Below, piece by piece: positions 42,272-50,880 of a stretch of DNA of 62,730 nucleotides; position 1 is the first letter of the stretch, and each line of letters opens with the position of its first letter. The notes beneath the pieces are model-generated. The model did not search any database. It had not been told where the DNA came from and worked only from the letters and a program-made list of their open reading frames with translations. The stretch is from an uncultured Mediterraneibacter sp. (GTDB lineage Bacteria; Bacillota; Clostridia; Lachnospirales; Lachnospiraceae). The stretch lies in contig NZ_CALWFZ010000010.1 of assembly GCF_944377805.1 (NCBI RefSeq), positions 1 through 62,730 of the forward strand, read 5' to 3'. The position numbers and the translations under genes were made by a program.

Positions 42272-43246
42272 GTGGAAAGTATCAAACAAAATCCTTTGGT
42301 TAAAAAGGTGGGATTTAACAGAATTGTCCTGTGTATCGTATTGCTTCTGATGTACGGTCTGTTCTGTATCCTGACAGGAGGCGCCTTTGTCGGCACGCGC
42401 CGTATCTTGAGCGCCCTGAACTATGCGTACTTCCTGGGCTTCTTATCACTGGCAGTTACGTTTGTAATTGCTACAGGAGGAATCGATTTCTCGATCGGAC
42501 CGGTTATGTTCTGCTGTGCTCTGATTGCGGGCTTCAGCTTTACGATACACGGTATCCCGATGGGAGCGGCGCTTGCGCTGAGCCTTGTGGTAGGAATCTT
42601 ATTCGGTATCTTCAACGGATACCTGGTGGCATATTGGGATGTTCCCTCATTTATTACATCCATTGCGAGCATGAATATTGCGAAAGGTGTCGCGTCTGTA
42701 TTTACAAAGACTCAGTCAGTCAGCTGGCCGCAGTCAAGCGCAGACGGAGGATGGTTCAGGAATCTGGTGACTATGGATAATATTCCGATGGGCCTGATTA
42801 TACTTCTTGCGGTCGCTGTGATCTGTGCGGTCATTCTTAACAAGACGAAGATGGGGCGTTACATCCTTTCCCTTGGCAGTAATAAAGAAGCCGTAAGACT
42901 TTCTGGTGTAAACGTCAGAAAATGGGAGATGTCCGCTTACGTTATCTGTGGTCTTCTCGTAGGTATATCAGCGATCTTCTATGTAGCTGCGTACACGACA
43001 GTACAGCCCGGTTATGGTGATCAGTACAACAATGAGGCGATTGCGGGCTGCGTTATGGGCGGCACCTCAATGGCGGGAGGACTGGCATCAATCAGCGGTA
43101 CGATCATAGGCGTATTCATCATCTCTCTTCTTCAGGAAGGGATCATGGCTCTTGGCCTTGATAAGAATCTTCAGCTTATCATCACAGGACTTATCGTTAT
43201 TGTCGCAGTATTCGCTGACGTTGTGGCAAGACGCCGGAAGAATTAG
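42272..43246 (+). CDS. Sugar ABC transporter permease (RbsC-like), first
   Basis: Membrane subunit of a ribose-type ABC importer (BPD_transp_2 family), with about ten hydrophobic helices. Family marks are VTFVIATGGIDFSIGPVMF near the second and third helices, NGYLVAYWDVPSFITSIASMNIAKG, the cytosolic coupling region LGSNKEAVRLSGVNVRKWEM, and GCVMGGTSMAGGLASI. From GTG 42272 the protein is 324 residues; from ATG 42230 it would be 338. It pairs with the second permease in this operon, which is about the same length but different in sequence. The two probably form a heterodimer. Confidence 0.9.
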   Translation: MESIKQNPLVKKVGFNRIVLCIVLLLMYGLFCILTGGAFVGTRRILSALNYAYFLGFLSLAVTFVIATGGIDFSIGPVMFCCALIAGFSFTIHGIPMGAALALSLVVGILFGIFNGYLVAYWDVPSFITSIASMNIAKGVASVFTKTQSVSWPQSSADGGWFRNLVTMDNIPMGLIILLAVAVICAVILNKTKMGRYILSLGSNKEAVRLSGVNVRKWEMSAYVICGLLVGISAIFYVAAYTTVQPGYGDQYNNEAIAGCVMGGTSMAGGLASISGTIIGVFIISLLQEGIMALGLDKNLQLIITGLIVIVAVFADVVARRRKN

Positions 43247-43299
43247 TGACGATACATGGAAAACAGTAAGTGTGATTAAGAAAGGCAAGGGTAAAGAAT

Positions 43300-44796
43300 A
43301 TGGGCGAAGTTATATTAACAATGAAAGGGATCGACAAATCTTTCCCGGGTGTTCATGCACTGGACCATGTAGATCTGGAAGTCAGAAAAGGCGAAGTACA
43401 CGCACTCATGGGAGAGAACGGCGCCGGAAAGTCAACACTGATGAAAGTGCTGACAGGTATTTATAAGAAAGATTCCGGAACAATTACATATGAAGGAAAA
43501 GAAGTAGAATTTCATAATACGCGTGAAGCGCAGGATGCCGGTATCGTTATTGTGCATCAGGAGCTGAACATGCTGGGGCATCTGACAGTTGCCCAGAATA
43601 TCTTCATCGGAAGAGAGTTCAAAAAAGGCATCCGCATCGACGACAAGAAGATGAACGAAGAGGCCAAAAAACTCTTTGACAGGATGCACATTGACATCGA
43701 CCCGAGAGAGACGATGAGCAGACTGACCGTAGGTAAGCAGCAGATGTGTGAGATCGCGAAAGCCATCTCTCACGAGGCCAAGGTTATTATCTTCGATGAG
43801 CCGTCAGCAGCGCTGACAGAGGCTGAGATCGAGGAGCTCTTCAAGATCATCCGCGATCTGCGCGAACAGGGAATGGGAATCGTATACATCTCCCACCGTA
43901 TGGACGAGATCAAGGTTATCACAGACCGGGTTACAGTAATGCGTGACGGCGCGTATGTCGGCACATTGATTACGAAAGATTCCACAAAAGACGATATCAT
44001 CAACATGATGGTTGGCCGTGTGATTTACGAGGATCCGAAGACGAAGAACATGACGCCGCCGGGATCTCCGGTAGTATTGAAGGTGGAACACCTTAATGCC
44101 GGAAAAATGGTCCGGGACGTAAGTTTCGAGCTCCACAAAGGAGAGGTGCTCGGCTTCTCGGGTCTGATGGGCGCAGGGCGTACGGAGACTATGAGAGCTC
44201 TGTTTGGAGCTGACCCAATCGACAGCGGCGACATCTATGTCAACGGCAAAAAAGTTATAATCAGGAACCCGCAGGACGCGGTCAGATGCGGAATCGGGTA
44301 CCTGTCCGAGGACAGAAAAAGATACGGTATTGTTGTACAGAAGACAGTTGCCGAGAACACAACTATGGCGGATCTGGACGCATACTCCAACGGACCGTTC
44401 ATCAATAAAAAGAAAGAACGCGAAGTCGCCAAGAAATTTGTAGACTCTCTTTCTACAAAAACTCCGAGCGTAGATCAGCTTGTTGTGAATTTGTCAGGCG
44501 GTAATCAGCAGAAAGTCGTCATTGCAAAATGGCTTACAAGAAACTGCGATATTCTGATCTTCGATGAGCCGACGAGAGGTATCGACGTAGGAGCCAAGAA
44601 TGAGATCTATAAGCTGATGAACCAGCTTGCGGCAGAAGGCAAGGCCATTATAATGGTTTCCTCAGAGATGACCGAGATCTTACGTATGAGCGACAGAATC
44701 GTCGTTATGTGCGAAGGTAAGAAGACCGGTGAGCTGGATATTTCCGAAGCTACACAGGAAAATATCATGAACATGGCTACAAGAGAGATAGAGTAG
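43300..44796 (+). CDS. Sugar ABC transporter ATP-binding protein (RbsA-like)
   Basis: A 498-residue double-cassette ATPase that drives the importer. The first cassette has Walker A GENGAGKST, signature SRLTVGKQQ and Walker B VIIFDEPSAAL. The second has the degenerate Walker A GLMGAGRTE seen in this family, signature LSGGNQQ and ILIFDEPTRGIDVG. RbsA/MglA/XylG family membership is certain; substrate cannot be read from the ATPase. It lies between the two permease genes, with the second starting 10 bases after its stop. Confidence 0.93.
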   Translation: MGEVILTMKGIDKSFPGVHALDHVDLEVRKGEVHALMGENGAGKSTLMKVLTGIYKKDSGTITYEGKEVEFHNTREAQDAGIVIVHQELNMLGHLTVAQNIFIGREFKKGIRIDDKKMNEEAKKLFDRMHIDIDPRETMSRLTVGKQQMCEIAKAISHEAKVIIFDEPSAALTEAEIEELFKIIRDLREQGMGIVYISHRMDEIKVITDRVTVMRDGAYVGTLITKDSTKDDIINMMVGRVIYEDPKTKNMTPPGSPVVLKVEHLNAGKMVRDVSFELHKGEVLGFSGLMGAGRTETMRALFGADPIDSGDIYVNGKKVIIRNPQDAVRCGIGYLSEDRKRYGIVVQKTVAENTTMADLDAYSNGPFINKKKEREVAKKFVDSLSTKTPSVDQLVVNLSGGNQQKVVIAKWLTRNCDILIFDEPTRGIDVGAKNEIYKLMNQLAAEGKAIIMVSSEMTEILRMSDRIVVMCEGKKTGELDISEATQENIMNMATREIE

Positions 44797-44806
44797 GGAG
44801 GAAAAC

Positions 44807-45820
44807 ATGATGGCAAATAAATCGGTAAGCAAGACGGCCGGCACGAACAGATCATTCATTGACAGAATGGGAGGACAGAAATTCATCGTCCTGATCATCG
44901 TCATTGCAATGTTTATCTTCTTCAGTGCTATGAGCCCGGGATTTAGAAAATATACAACTGTAGTAAGTATTCTGGATTATTCCTATTATATCGCGCTGAT
45001 GGCGATCGGGGTAACGTTCCCGCTTCTGACAGCCGGCGTTGACCTTTCCATCGGAACGGGACTGATCTGCTACTCTTTGATTGGCGGTTATCTGATCGTT
45101 CACCAGGACTGGCCGGTAGCGGCGGGTATGCTCGTTACGATTCTGATGGGAGTGATTTTCGGAGTGATCAACGGATGTCTGGTGGCAGTGATGGAACTGC
45201 CGGCATTCCTGGCAACACTGTGTACCTGCATGATCACCCGCGGATTCGGAGCTTTCGTTGTAGGCGGTTATGGTATTCCCTGGCCGACGGCTACAGCTCC
45301 GGGGGGATGGTTCAGAAACATATTTAAGATCCAGGTGGGAGGCCAGAATATCCCAATCGGATTTCTGTGGATCATCCTTCTTGTAATCGTTATGAGCTTT
45401 GTGCTCAACCATACGAAAATGGGACGTTATACACGCGCGATCGGAAGCAACAAAGAGGCGACAAGACTTTCCGGAGTCAACGTAAGATTCTATCATGTAA
45501 TGGCTTATGTAATCTGCGGTTTGTTCGCAGGACTTGCGGCAATCGCTTACTCAGCGATCTTCGCGACAGTACAGCCGGGAAGCGGCGCCGGATTCGAGCT
45601 TGACGCGATCGGCGGAGCGATCGTAGGCGGAGTGTCTATGACAGGTGCGGTAGGAAGCATTACAGGAACACTCATAGGAGTATTCGTCATCTGTCTTCTG
45701 AAGACAGGCCTTCCGTTTATCGGACTGACAGCGAACTGGCAGCAGATCATTACAGGTCTCGTCCTGATCGCGGCCGTGCTCTTCGACATCCTCAAGAGGA
45801 AGAGAGAGGCGGGTAAATAA
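44807..45820 (+). CDS. Sugar ABC transporter permease (RbsC-like), second
   Basis: A 337-residue membrane subunit of the same importer. The N-terminal 25 residues are polar (NKSVSKTAGTNRSFIDRMGG), then about ten hydrophobic helices follow. Conserved segments are ALMAIGVTFPLLTAGVDLSIGTGLI, NGCLVAVMELPAFLATLCTCMITRG, AIGSNKEATRLSGVNVRFYHV and GGAIVGGVSMTGAVGSITG. GGGAGG precedes the ATG by five bases; a second ATG follows immediately. A non-terminating hairpin separates it from the binding-protein gene. Confidence 0.92.
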   Translation: MMANKSVSKTAGTNRSFIDRMGGQKFIVLIIVIAMFIFFSAMSPGFRKYTTVVSILDYSYYIALMAIGVTFPLLTAGVDLSIGTGLICYSLIGGYLIVHQDWPVAAGMLVTILMGVIFGVINGCLVAVMELPAFLATLCTCMITRGFGAFVVGGYGIPWPTATAPGGWFRNIFKIQVGGQNIPIGFLWIILLVIVMSFVLNHTKMGRYTRAIGSNKEATRLSGVNVRFYHVMAYVICGLFAGLAAIAYSAIFATVQPGSGAGFELDAIGGAIVGGVSMTGAVGSITGTLIGVFVICLLKTGLPFIGLTANWQQIITGLVLIAAVLFDILKRKREAGK

Positions 45821-45839
45821 ATTTATTCACTGTGATAGA

Positions 45840-45885
45840 TAACAGCCGGGAGCTGTTGATGCAGAAAATCTGCTACCGGCTGTTA
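45840..45885 (+). other. mRNA hairpin between permease and binding-protein genes
   Basis: TAACAGCCGG (45840-45849) pairs perfectly with CCGGCTGTTA (45876-45885), with an inner GCAG/CTGC hairpin. No T-run follows. It probably protects or processes the transcript so that the binding protein is made in excess of the permeases. The rest of 45886-46056 shows no gene. Confidence 0.7.
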
Positions 45886-46056
45886 CTATAGAAACCAATC
45901 AAATGGCAGGCTATGCCGGGAAGATCAGCGTATCGATGTGCATATCTGTCAGTATATGCGGGTATATTATGCACGGTACCTGAATATGGACAGATGCATT
46001 GAGAGAAGCGTATCTTTCAAAATAGCCGAAAAAATTATTTCAGGAGGATATGAAAT

Positions 46057-47178
46057 ATGAAAAAGAAAGTTTTAGCAGTATTACTCGGCGGATGCATGGT
46101 AGCCGGACTCTTAGCAGGATGCGGCGGCGGAAGTGATAACAGCTCAAGCGACAATGCTTCATCAGACGACAGCTCCTCAGGCGGCGGAGACTATCACTTT
46201 GAAGTTGTAGTAAAGAGCTTCCAGTCCACATACTGGCAGGCAGCTATCCAGGGAATCGACGCAGCAGTTGAGGAACTTGGAGTTACAGTAAATACAACAG
46301 GACCGAATGCTGAGTCTGATATTGCTGACCAGGTTAACATGCTGAACAACGCAATCAGCCAGAACCCTGACGGTATCGCTCTTGCGGCTAATGACCAGGA
46401 AGCTGTTCTTGATTCTCTTGAGGATGCTCTTGCAGCAGAGATCCCGGTTGTATGCTTCGACACAGGCGTGCCGAATGCTCCGGAAGGATCAGTTATCGCT
46501 ACAATCGCTACAGATAACGAGTCTGCGGGTGCCGTTGCAGCAGAGAATATGTATGAAGTAATCAAAGACTACATCGCTAACGCAACAGAGCCGGTAAGAA
46601 TCGGCGAAGTTAACCAGGATGCTACATCAGCTAACATCTCCGGACGTGGTATGGGATTCATCAACAAGATGAAAGAGCTCATCGAGACTGATGGAAAGAC
46701 AGTAGCGGTTATCGGTAACCAGTTCTATGTAGATCAGGTAGAGAACAACGGTGATGAAGGATCAGCAGACGTTATCATCGAAGTAGCAGTTCCGGCTCAG
46801 ACAACAGTTGAGCTGTCCGCTACAGAGGCTTCCAACATCATGAACAAAGAAGACACAATCGCTATCTTCGGCTCTAACCAGGTTACAGCAGAGGGTGTCC
46901 TCACAGCTAACCAGAACTTAAGCGTACTCGCAGCTACTCCTGAAGAGGGTATCGTTGGTGTAGGATTTGACGCTGGTGCTACTCTGAAAGCAGCAGTTGC
47001 TGACGGAACACTTATCGGCGCTGTTACACAGGCTCCTGTTGACCAGGGTAACCTTGCTATCCACGCTCTGTATGACTACTGCGAAGGCAACGAAGTAGAA
47101 GACATCGCTACAGACAGCTACTGGTATGATGCAGAGAACATGGAAGAAGCGGACATCGCTCCTAACCTGTACGACTAA
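46057..47178 (+). CDS. Sugar-binding lipoprotein of the ABC importer
   Basis: A 373-residue extracellular solute-binding protein of the RbsB type. The signal peptide has a lipobox LLAGC with the lipid-attached cysteine C22, followed by a Ser/Asp-rich spacer (about 26-45) and the periplasmic-binding fold. Visible parts are FEVVVKSFQSTYWQAAIQGIDAAV, MLNNAISQNPDGIALAA, VVCFDTGVP, a long IATDNESAGAVAAENM and GVGFDAGATLKAAV. Fucose is the likely ligand from context. CAGGAGG precedes the ATG. Codon use is biased toward a small set, consistent with high expression. A strong terminator follows. Confidence 0.93.
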   Translation: MKKKVLAVLLGGCMVAGLLAGCGGGSDNSSSDNASSDDSSSGGGDYHFEVVVKSFQSTYWQAAIQGIDAAVEELGVTVNTTGPNAESDIADQVNMLNNAISQNPDGIALAANDQEAVLDSLEDALAAEIPVVCFDTGVPNAPEGSVIATIATDNESAGAVAAENMYEVIKDYIANATEPVRIGEVNQDATSANISGRGMGFINKMKELIETDGKTVAVIGNQFYVDQVENNGDEGSADVIIEVAVPAQTTVELSATEASNIMNKEDTIAIFGSNQVTAEGVLTANQNLSVLAATPEEGIVGVGFDAGATLKAAVADGTLIGAVTQAPVDQGNLAIHALYDYCEGNEVEDIATDSYWYDAENMEEADIAPNLYD

Positions 47179-47240
47179 TCGATATTGGTCCGAAAAAAAT
47201 TACGTGCATATGGATTGATTGAACAACAATTGATCTGAAT

Positions 47241-47275
47241 AAAAAAGGAATCGGGAAATTCCCGGTTCCTTTTTA
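47241..47275 (+). terminator. Terminator after the binding-protein gene
   Basis: AAAAAGGAATCGGGAA pairs with TTCCCGGTTCCTTTTT; the arms carry their own A and T runs. The fucU gene starts 35 bases later, so it is reached only by read-through or by a promoter of its own that I could not identify. Confidence 0.9.
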
Positions 47276-47309
47276 AAAGAAAAAATATTATAATGAGGAG
47301 GATGGAATC

Positions 47310-47750
47310 ATGTTAAAAGGAATTCCAAAAATCTTATCACCTGAACTTTTGAAGGTATTGGCTGAGATGGGACACAGCGACAGACTCGTCATCTCGGACG
47401 GCAACTTTCCGGCCGAATCTATGGGAAAAGACGCCATTGTGATCCGCTGCGACGGACATGGAGTGCCGGAACTTCTCGATGCGATTCTTCAGGTATTTCC
47501 TCTGGATACTTATGTGGAGCACCCGGTTAATCTTATGGAAGTAATGCCGGGAGACGATGTGGAGACGCCGATCTGGGATACTTACAAAGAAATCATCAGA
47601 AAATATGATGACAGAGGAGATGCTGCTGTGGGGAACATCGAGCGCTTCGCGTTCTATGAGGAGGCAAAAAAGGTATATGCGATCATAGCTACGGGTGAGT
47701 CGGCACTCTACGCGAACATTATGCTGCAGAAGGGTGTTGTTACTGACTGA
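47310..47750 (+). CDS. fucU: L-fucose mutarotase (RbsD/FucU family)
   Basis: Interconverts the alpha and beta anomers of L-fucose so that the isomerase gets the form it uses. The 146-residue protein shows the family segments LKGIPKILSPELLKVLAEMGHSD, LVISDGNFPAES, VIRCDGHGVPELLDAIL and the C-terminal TGESALYANIMLQKG. The conserved His and Asp of GHSDRLVISDGN form the active site in this family. AGGAGG precedes the ATG. Together with fucI and the importer it makes fucose the most likely substrate of the locus. Confidence 0.92.
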   Translation: MLKGIPKILSPELLKVLAEMGHSDRLVISDGNFPAESMGKDAIVIRCDGHGVPELLDAILQVFPLDTYVEHPVNLMEVMPGDDVETPIWDTYKEIIRKYDDRGDAAVGNIERFAFYEEAKKVYAIIATGESALYANIMLQKGVVTD

Positions 47751-47782
47751 ATGATTTTAAGATGACGGATGGAGGAGACGAT

Positions 47783-48226
47783 ATGCTGGAGCATGTAGAG
47801 ATTATTTTTGAAGATATGAAACCGATGATGAAGAAACTCAAGAAGAAGAATTATCAGACCAATATGGAAGAGTTTCTCAGCAGGCACGGACACTATTTTC
47901 AGGAGATGACCGCACAGACGGAGAATGCGGAGGATAAGGACGCTGTGGCGGATGAACTCGCCCGTGTGTTTGCCGGGAGTGTGGAGAAAGCGTACATATC
48001 TCCGAAAAAGGGCAAAATTGATCCTGTTGTGCAGCTCGATCTGAATTTCTTCATGATCTATTATGTCTTTCCCGCCATCCTTAAAACAGAGCATGAGGAC
48101 GCCCGCCTGATCGCGGATCATCTTCGCGATGAATGGAGCCGGCGCTTTAAAGACAGCGATATTCAGTATACGGATTATGATTCGCTGTACGCGGCGTTTC
48201 GCGAGAAGATATTCGGAATCCTGTAA
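47783..48226 (+). CDS. Conserved-looking protein of unknown function
   Basis: I do not recognise this protein. It is 147 residues, soluble, charged and apparently all helical, with MLEHVEIIFEDMKPMMKKLKKKNYQ at the start, a FLSRHGHYFQEM segment and a hydrophobic LDLNFFMIYYVFPAIL in the second half. The start at 47783 sits behind GGAGGAG; an ATG at 47762 is upstream of that site. It lies 32 bases after fucU and may be co-transcribed with it, or may belong functionally to the secG side. Good coding frame and ribosome site make the gene itself likely. Confidence 0.75.
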   Translation: MLEHVEIIFEDMKPMMKKLKKKNYQTNMEEFLSRHGHYFQEMTAQTENAEDKDAVADELARVFAGSVEKAYISPKKGKIDPVVQLDLNFFMIYYVFPAILKTEHEDARLIADHLRDEWSRRFKDSDIQYTDYDSLYAAFREKIFGIL

Positions 48227-48232
48227 TCCGTC

Positions 48233-48261
48233 TTGCAAAGACGCGCCAACTGTGTTAGAAT
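48233..48261 (+). promoter_or_regulatory. Promoter of secG
   Basis: TTGCAA at 48233-48238 and TAGAAT at 48256-48261 have a 17-base spacer, 31 bases before the secG start codon. Confidence 0.65.
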
Positions 48262-48291
48262 AATCGTGGTTTATCCGCAGGAGGTGTAAGT

Positions 48292-48534
48292 ATGGATATT
48301 TTGAAGATTGTAATAACGATCATCTTTGTTATAGACTGCATTGCATTGTCAGCGATCATTCTTTTACAGGAGGGTAAGTCAGCCGGACTTGGTACGATCA
48401 GCGGAGCGGCGGACACATATTGGGGGCAGAACAAAGGCCGTTCTATGGAAGGAGCTCTTGTGAAAGTCACCCGTGTTCTGGCGGTACTCTTTATTATACT
48501 GGCCGTTGTACTGAACCTTGGAGTATTGAACTAG
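48292..48534 (+). CDS. secG: Preprotein translocase subunit SecG
   Basis: Small membrane subunit of the SecYEG export channel. The 80-residue protein has two transmembrane helices (about 4-22 and 57-76) separated by the family's Gly-rich loop. Diagnostic parts are LSAIILLQEGKSAGLGTISGAADTYWGQNKGRS and VTRVLAVLFIILAVVLNL. GCAGGAGGTG precedes the ATG. The secG-rnr-smpB order is common in Firmicutes, though here a terminator and a structured element lie between secG and rnr. Confidence 0.95.
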   Translation: MDILKIVITIIFVIDCIALSAIILLQEGKSAGLGTISGAADTYWGQNKGRSMEGALVKVTRVLAVLFIILAVVLNLGVLN

Positions 48535-48569
48535 TATCAAATGCACTATATCAGAAGATAATAATTACT

Positions 48570-48606
48570 AAGCACTCTATACGGATATAGAGTGCTTATG
48601 TTTTTG
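48570..48606 (+). terminator. Terminator after secG
   Basis: AAGCACTCTATA (48570-48581) pairs perfectly with TATAGAGTGCTT (48586-48597) around a CGGA loop. TTTTT begins four bases later, at 48601. Confidence 0.82.
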
Positions 48607-48700
48607 TACCGGCGACGAGCCAAAGTCCGGGCGTGCCCGAGACCCTGGCGGAGCTTACAATCCCGGAACATGCCTTCTGGCACTTCCGGTGATTCTGACA
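48605..48700 (+). ncRNA. Candidate structured RNA element, copy B (before rnr)
   Basis: Hairpin 1 pairs GGC-ACG (48611-48617, one bulged G) with CGTGCC (48632-48637), around CAAAGTCCGGG as in copy A. Hairpin 2 pairs CCGGAA (48663-48668) with TTCCGG (48684-48689) and continues as TGCC/GGCA around TTCT. The linker has GAGACC, CTGG and CTTACAAT. Against copy A, several stem pairs change on both sides, which keeps pairing. It ends about 23 bases before rnr and starts right after the secG terminator. Confidence 0.5.
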
Positions 48701-48723
48701 GAAAAGATACGGAGTAATAAGAT

Positions 48724-50835
48724 ATGGATCAGACATTTGAGAAGAGAAAGAAAGTAATACTGGATTTCATCAGCGACGACCTGTATGTTCCCATGAAGAT
48801 TAAAGAGATAGCGGTCGTACTTCAGATCCCGAGAGAGCAGCGATCTGACCTCAAAGAGATACTCGACGCTCTTGTGGAAGAGGGGAAGATCACCTTATCC
48901 AAAAGAGGGAAATACAGCAAGGGACATGCGGTTCATCTGAAAGGTACCTTTCAGGCCAATGCCAGAGGTTTCGGCTTCGTCTCGCCTCAGGAAGGCGGCG
49001 AGGATGTATTTATTCCGGAGCAGAATATATCTGGCGCTTTTCAGGGGGATGAGGTGGAGTACATCGTTGTCTCTTCCCCGTCCGGCAGACGAAAAGAGGG
49101 AAAGATTGTGCGCGTCCTCTCCCACAGTATTGTCCGCGTTGTCGGCCTGTATGAAAAGGTCCGGGACTTCGGCTTTGTCCGCCCGGACAACCAGCGGTAT
49201 CTGAAGGACATTTATATCCCTTCGGGAAAAGAGATGGGAGCAATGACTGGTCATAAGGTGGTCGTGGAGCTTACCTCTTACGGGGAAGAACATTTGAAGC
49301 CGGAGGGAAAAGTGACAGAGATCATCGGGCATGTCAATGATCCGGGCACAGATATTCTCTCTGTCGTGATGGATCTGGGGATCCCCACGGAATTTCCGGA
49401 GAGAGTACTCAACCAGGCGGTACGCGTCGGAAAGGCGGTAAGCGAGGCGGACCGCGCGGGAAGAAAAGACCTGCGGAACTGGCGTATGGTTACAATCGAC
49501 GGAGAGGACGCCAAAGATCTGGACGATGCGGTATCTCTGACTATGGAAGGGGAAAACTACCGTCTGGGCGTGCATATCGCCGATGTTGCCAATTATGTAC
49601 AGGAGAGAAGCGCGCTCGATAAGGAGGCCTTTGAGCGGGGAACGAGTGTGTATCTGGCGGACCGGGTTATTCCCATGCTTCCTCATGTCCTGTCCAACGG
49701 CATATGCTCTTTGAACGCGGGGGAGGACAGGCTGGCCCTTTCCTGTATCATGACACTGTCTCCTTCCGGCGAGATTATTGATCACGAGATCGCGGAGACA
49801 GTCATCAATGTGGATAAAAGGATGAGTTACAACGGCGTGGCGAAGATCCTGTCAGGGGATGTATCGGAGTGCAGGGAGAACGAGGCGTTTGTGCCAATGC
49901 TTCTTCGGATGAAGGAACTCTCCGATCTTATCCGAAGCCGGAGGGGGAGAAGGGGATCGATTGATTTTGATTTCCCTGAGACGAAAATTATCCTTGACGG
50001 GCAGGGGAGGCCTGTCGATGTCAGGCCCTATGAGCGAAATGACGCGACGAAGATCATTGAAGACTTCATGCTGATGGCCAATGAGACAGTGGCGGAAGAG
50101 TATTACTGGCGGGAAATTCCGTTTCTCTACCGTACCCATGAAGTGCCGGATGAGGAGAAGATACGTCAGCTATCGGCCTTTGTCAATAACTTTGGGTATC
50201 ACATCCATGTTCGGGACGAGGTGCGTCCGGGGCAGATTCAGAAGCTGCTGGATAAAACAGAGGGCACGCCTCAGGAGGCGATGATCAGCCGTCTGGCTCT
50301 GCGGTCTATGAAACAGGCAAAGTATACGACGGAGAATACGGGGCACTTCGGGCTGGCAGCTAAATACTATACGCATTTCACATCCCCTATCAGACGCTAT
50401 CCGGATCTCCAGATCCACAGGATTATCAAGGAGAATTTAAGAGGGAGGCTGAATGAAGAGCGGATGGCTCATTATGCCGGCATCCTGCCGAAATCGGCGT
50501 CACAGTGCAGTGACCGGGAGCGCAGGGCCGAAGAAGCCGAGCGCGAGGTTGTGAAGATGAAAAAGGCTGAGTACATGAGGGATCGTATCGGGGAAGAATA
50601 TGAAGGCGTGATCTCCAGTGTGACGAAATGGGGGCTCTATGTGGAACTTTCCAATACGGTGGAGGGACTCGTCCATGTAGCCGATATGCGTGATGATCAC
50701 TATGAACTCTGTGAGCAGAGTTATGAGCTGACAGGGGAGCATACGGGGAAAACGTATAAACTCGGACAGACCGTGCGGGTGCGTGTGACGGACGCAGACA
50801 AGCTTCAGAAGACAGTGGATTTTGAAATAATATAA
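48724..50835 (+). CDS. rnr: Ribonuclease R
   Basis: Processive 3'-5' exoribonuclease that degrades structured RNA and works with SmpB/tmRNA on stalled mRNAs. The 703-residue protein has an N-terminal winged-helix region (about 1-65), cold-shock RNA-binding domains (about 70-210), the RNB catalytic domain (about 240-570) with VTIDGEDAKDLDDAV holding the metal-binding aspartates, and a C-terminal S1 domain (about 620-703, GEEYEGVISSVTKWGLYVEL). FTSPIRRYPDLQIHR is the conserved late RNB motif. ACGGAG lies upstream. smpB follows by 45 bases. Confidence 0.95.
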   Translation: MDQTFEKRKKVILDFISDDLYVPMKIKEIAVVLQIPREQRSDLKEILDALVEEGKITLSKRGKYSKGHAVHLKGTFQANARGFGFVSPQEGGEDVFIPEQNISGAFQGDEVEYIVVSSPSGRRKEGKIVRVLSHSIVRVVGLYEKVRDFGFVRPDNQRYLKDIYIPSGKEMGAMTGHKVVVELTSYGEEHLKPEGKVTEIIGHVNDPGTDILSVVMDLGIPTEFPERVLNQAVRVGKAVSEADRAGRKDLRNWRMVTIDGEDAKDLDDAVSLTMEGENYRLGVHIADVANYVQERSALDKEAFERGTSVYLADRVIPMLPHVLSNGICSLNAGEDRLALSCIMTLSPSGEIIDHEIAETVINVDKRMSYNGVAKILSGDVSECRENEAFVPMLLRMKELSDLIRSRRGRRGSIDFDFPETKIILDGQGRPVDVRPYERNDATKIIEDFMLMANETVAEEYYWREIPFLYRTHEVPDEEKIRQLSAFVNNFGYHIHVRDEVRPGQIQKLLDKTEGTPQEAMISRLALRSMKQAKYTTENTGHFGLAAKYYTHFTSPIRRYPDLQIHRIIKENLRGRLNEERMAHYAGILPKSASQCSDRERRAEEAEREVVKMKKAEYMRDRIGEEYEGVISSVTKWGLYVELSNTVEGLVHVADMRDDHYELCEQSYELTGEHTGKTYKLGQTVRVRVTDADKLQKTVDFEII

Positions 50836-50880
50836 AGCGGGCCCGGTGATGATCCGGGCTGCGCGGCTAAGGAGAGTAAG

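Noticed and set aside
44807-45820. Second permease as a duplicate of the first
   Set aside because: The two share family motifs, but their sequences differ clearly throughout, so they are a heterodimeric pair, not a recent duplication.
48605-48723. tmRNA (ssrA) near smpB
   Set aside because: No tRNA-Ala-like ends or GGGG-ACGTT start are seen, and the segment is far too short.
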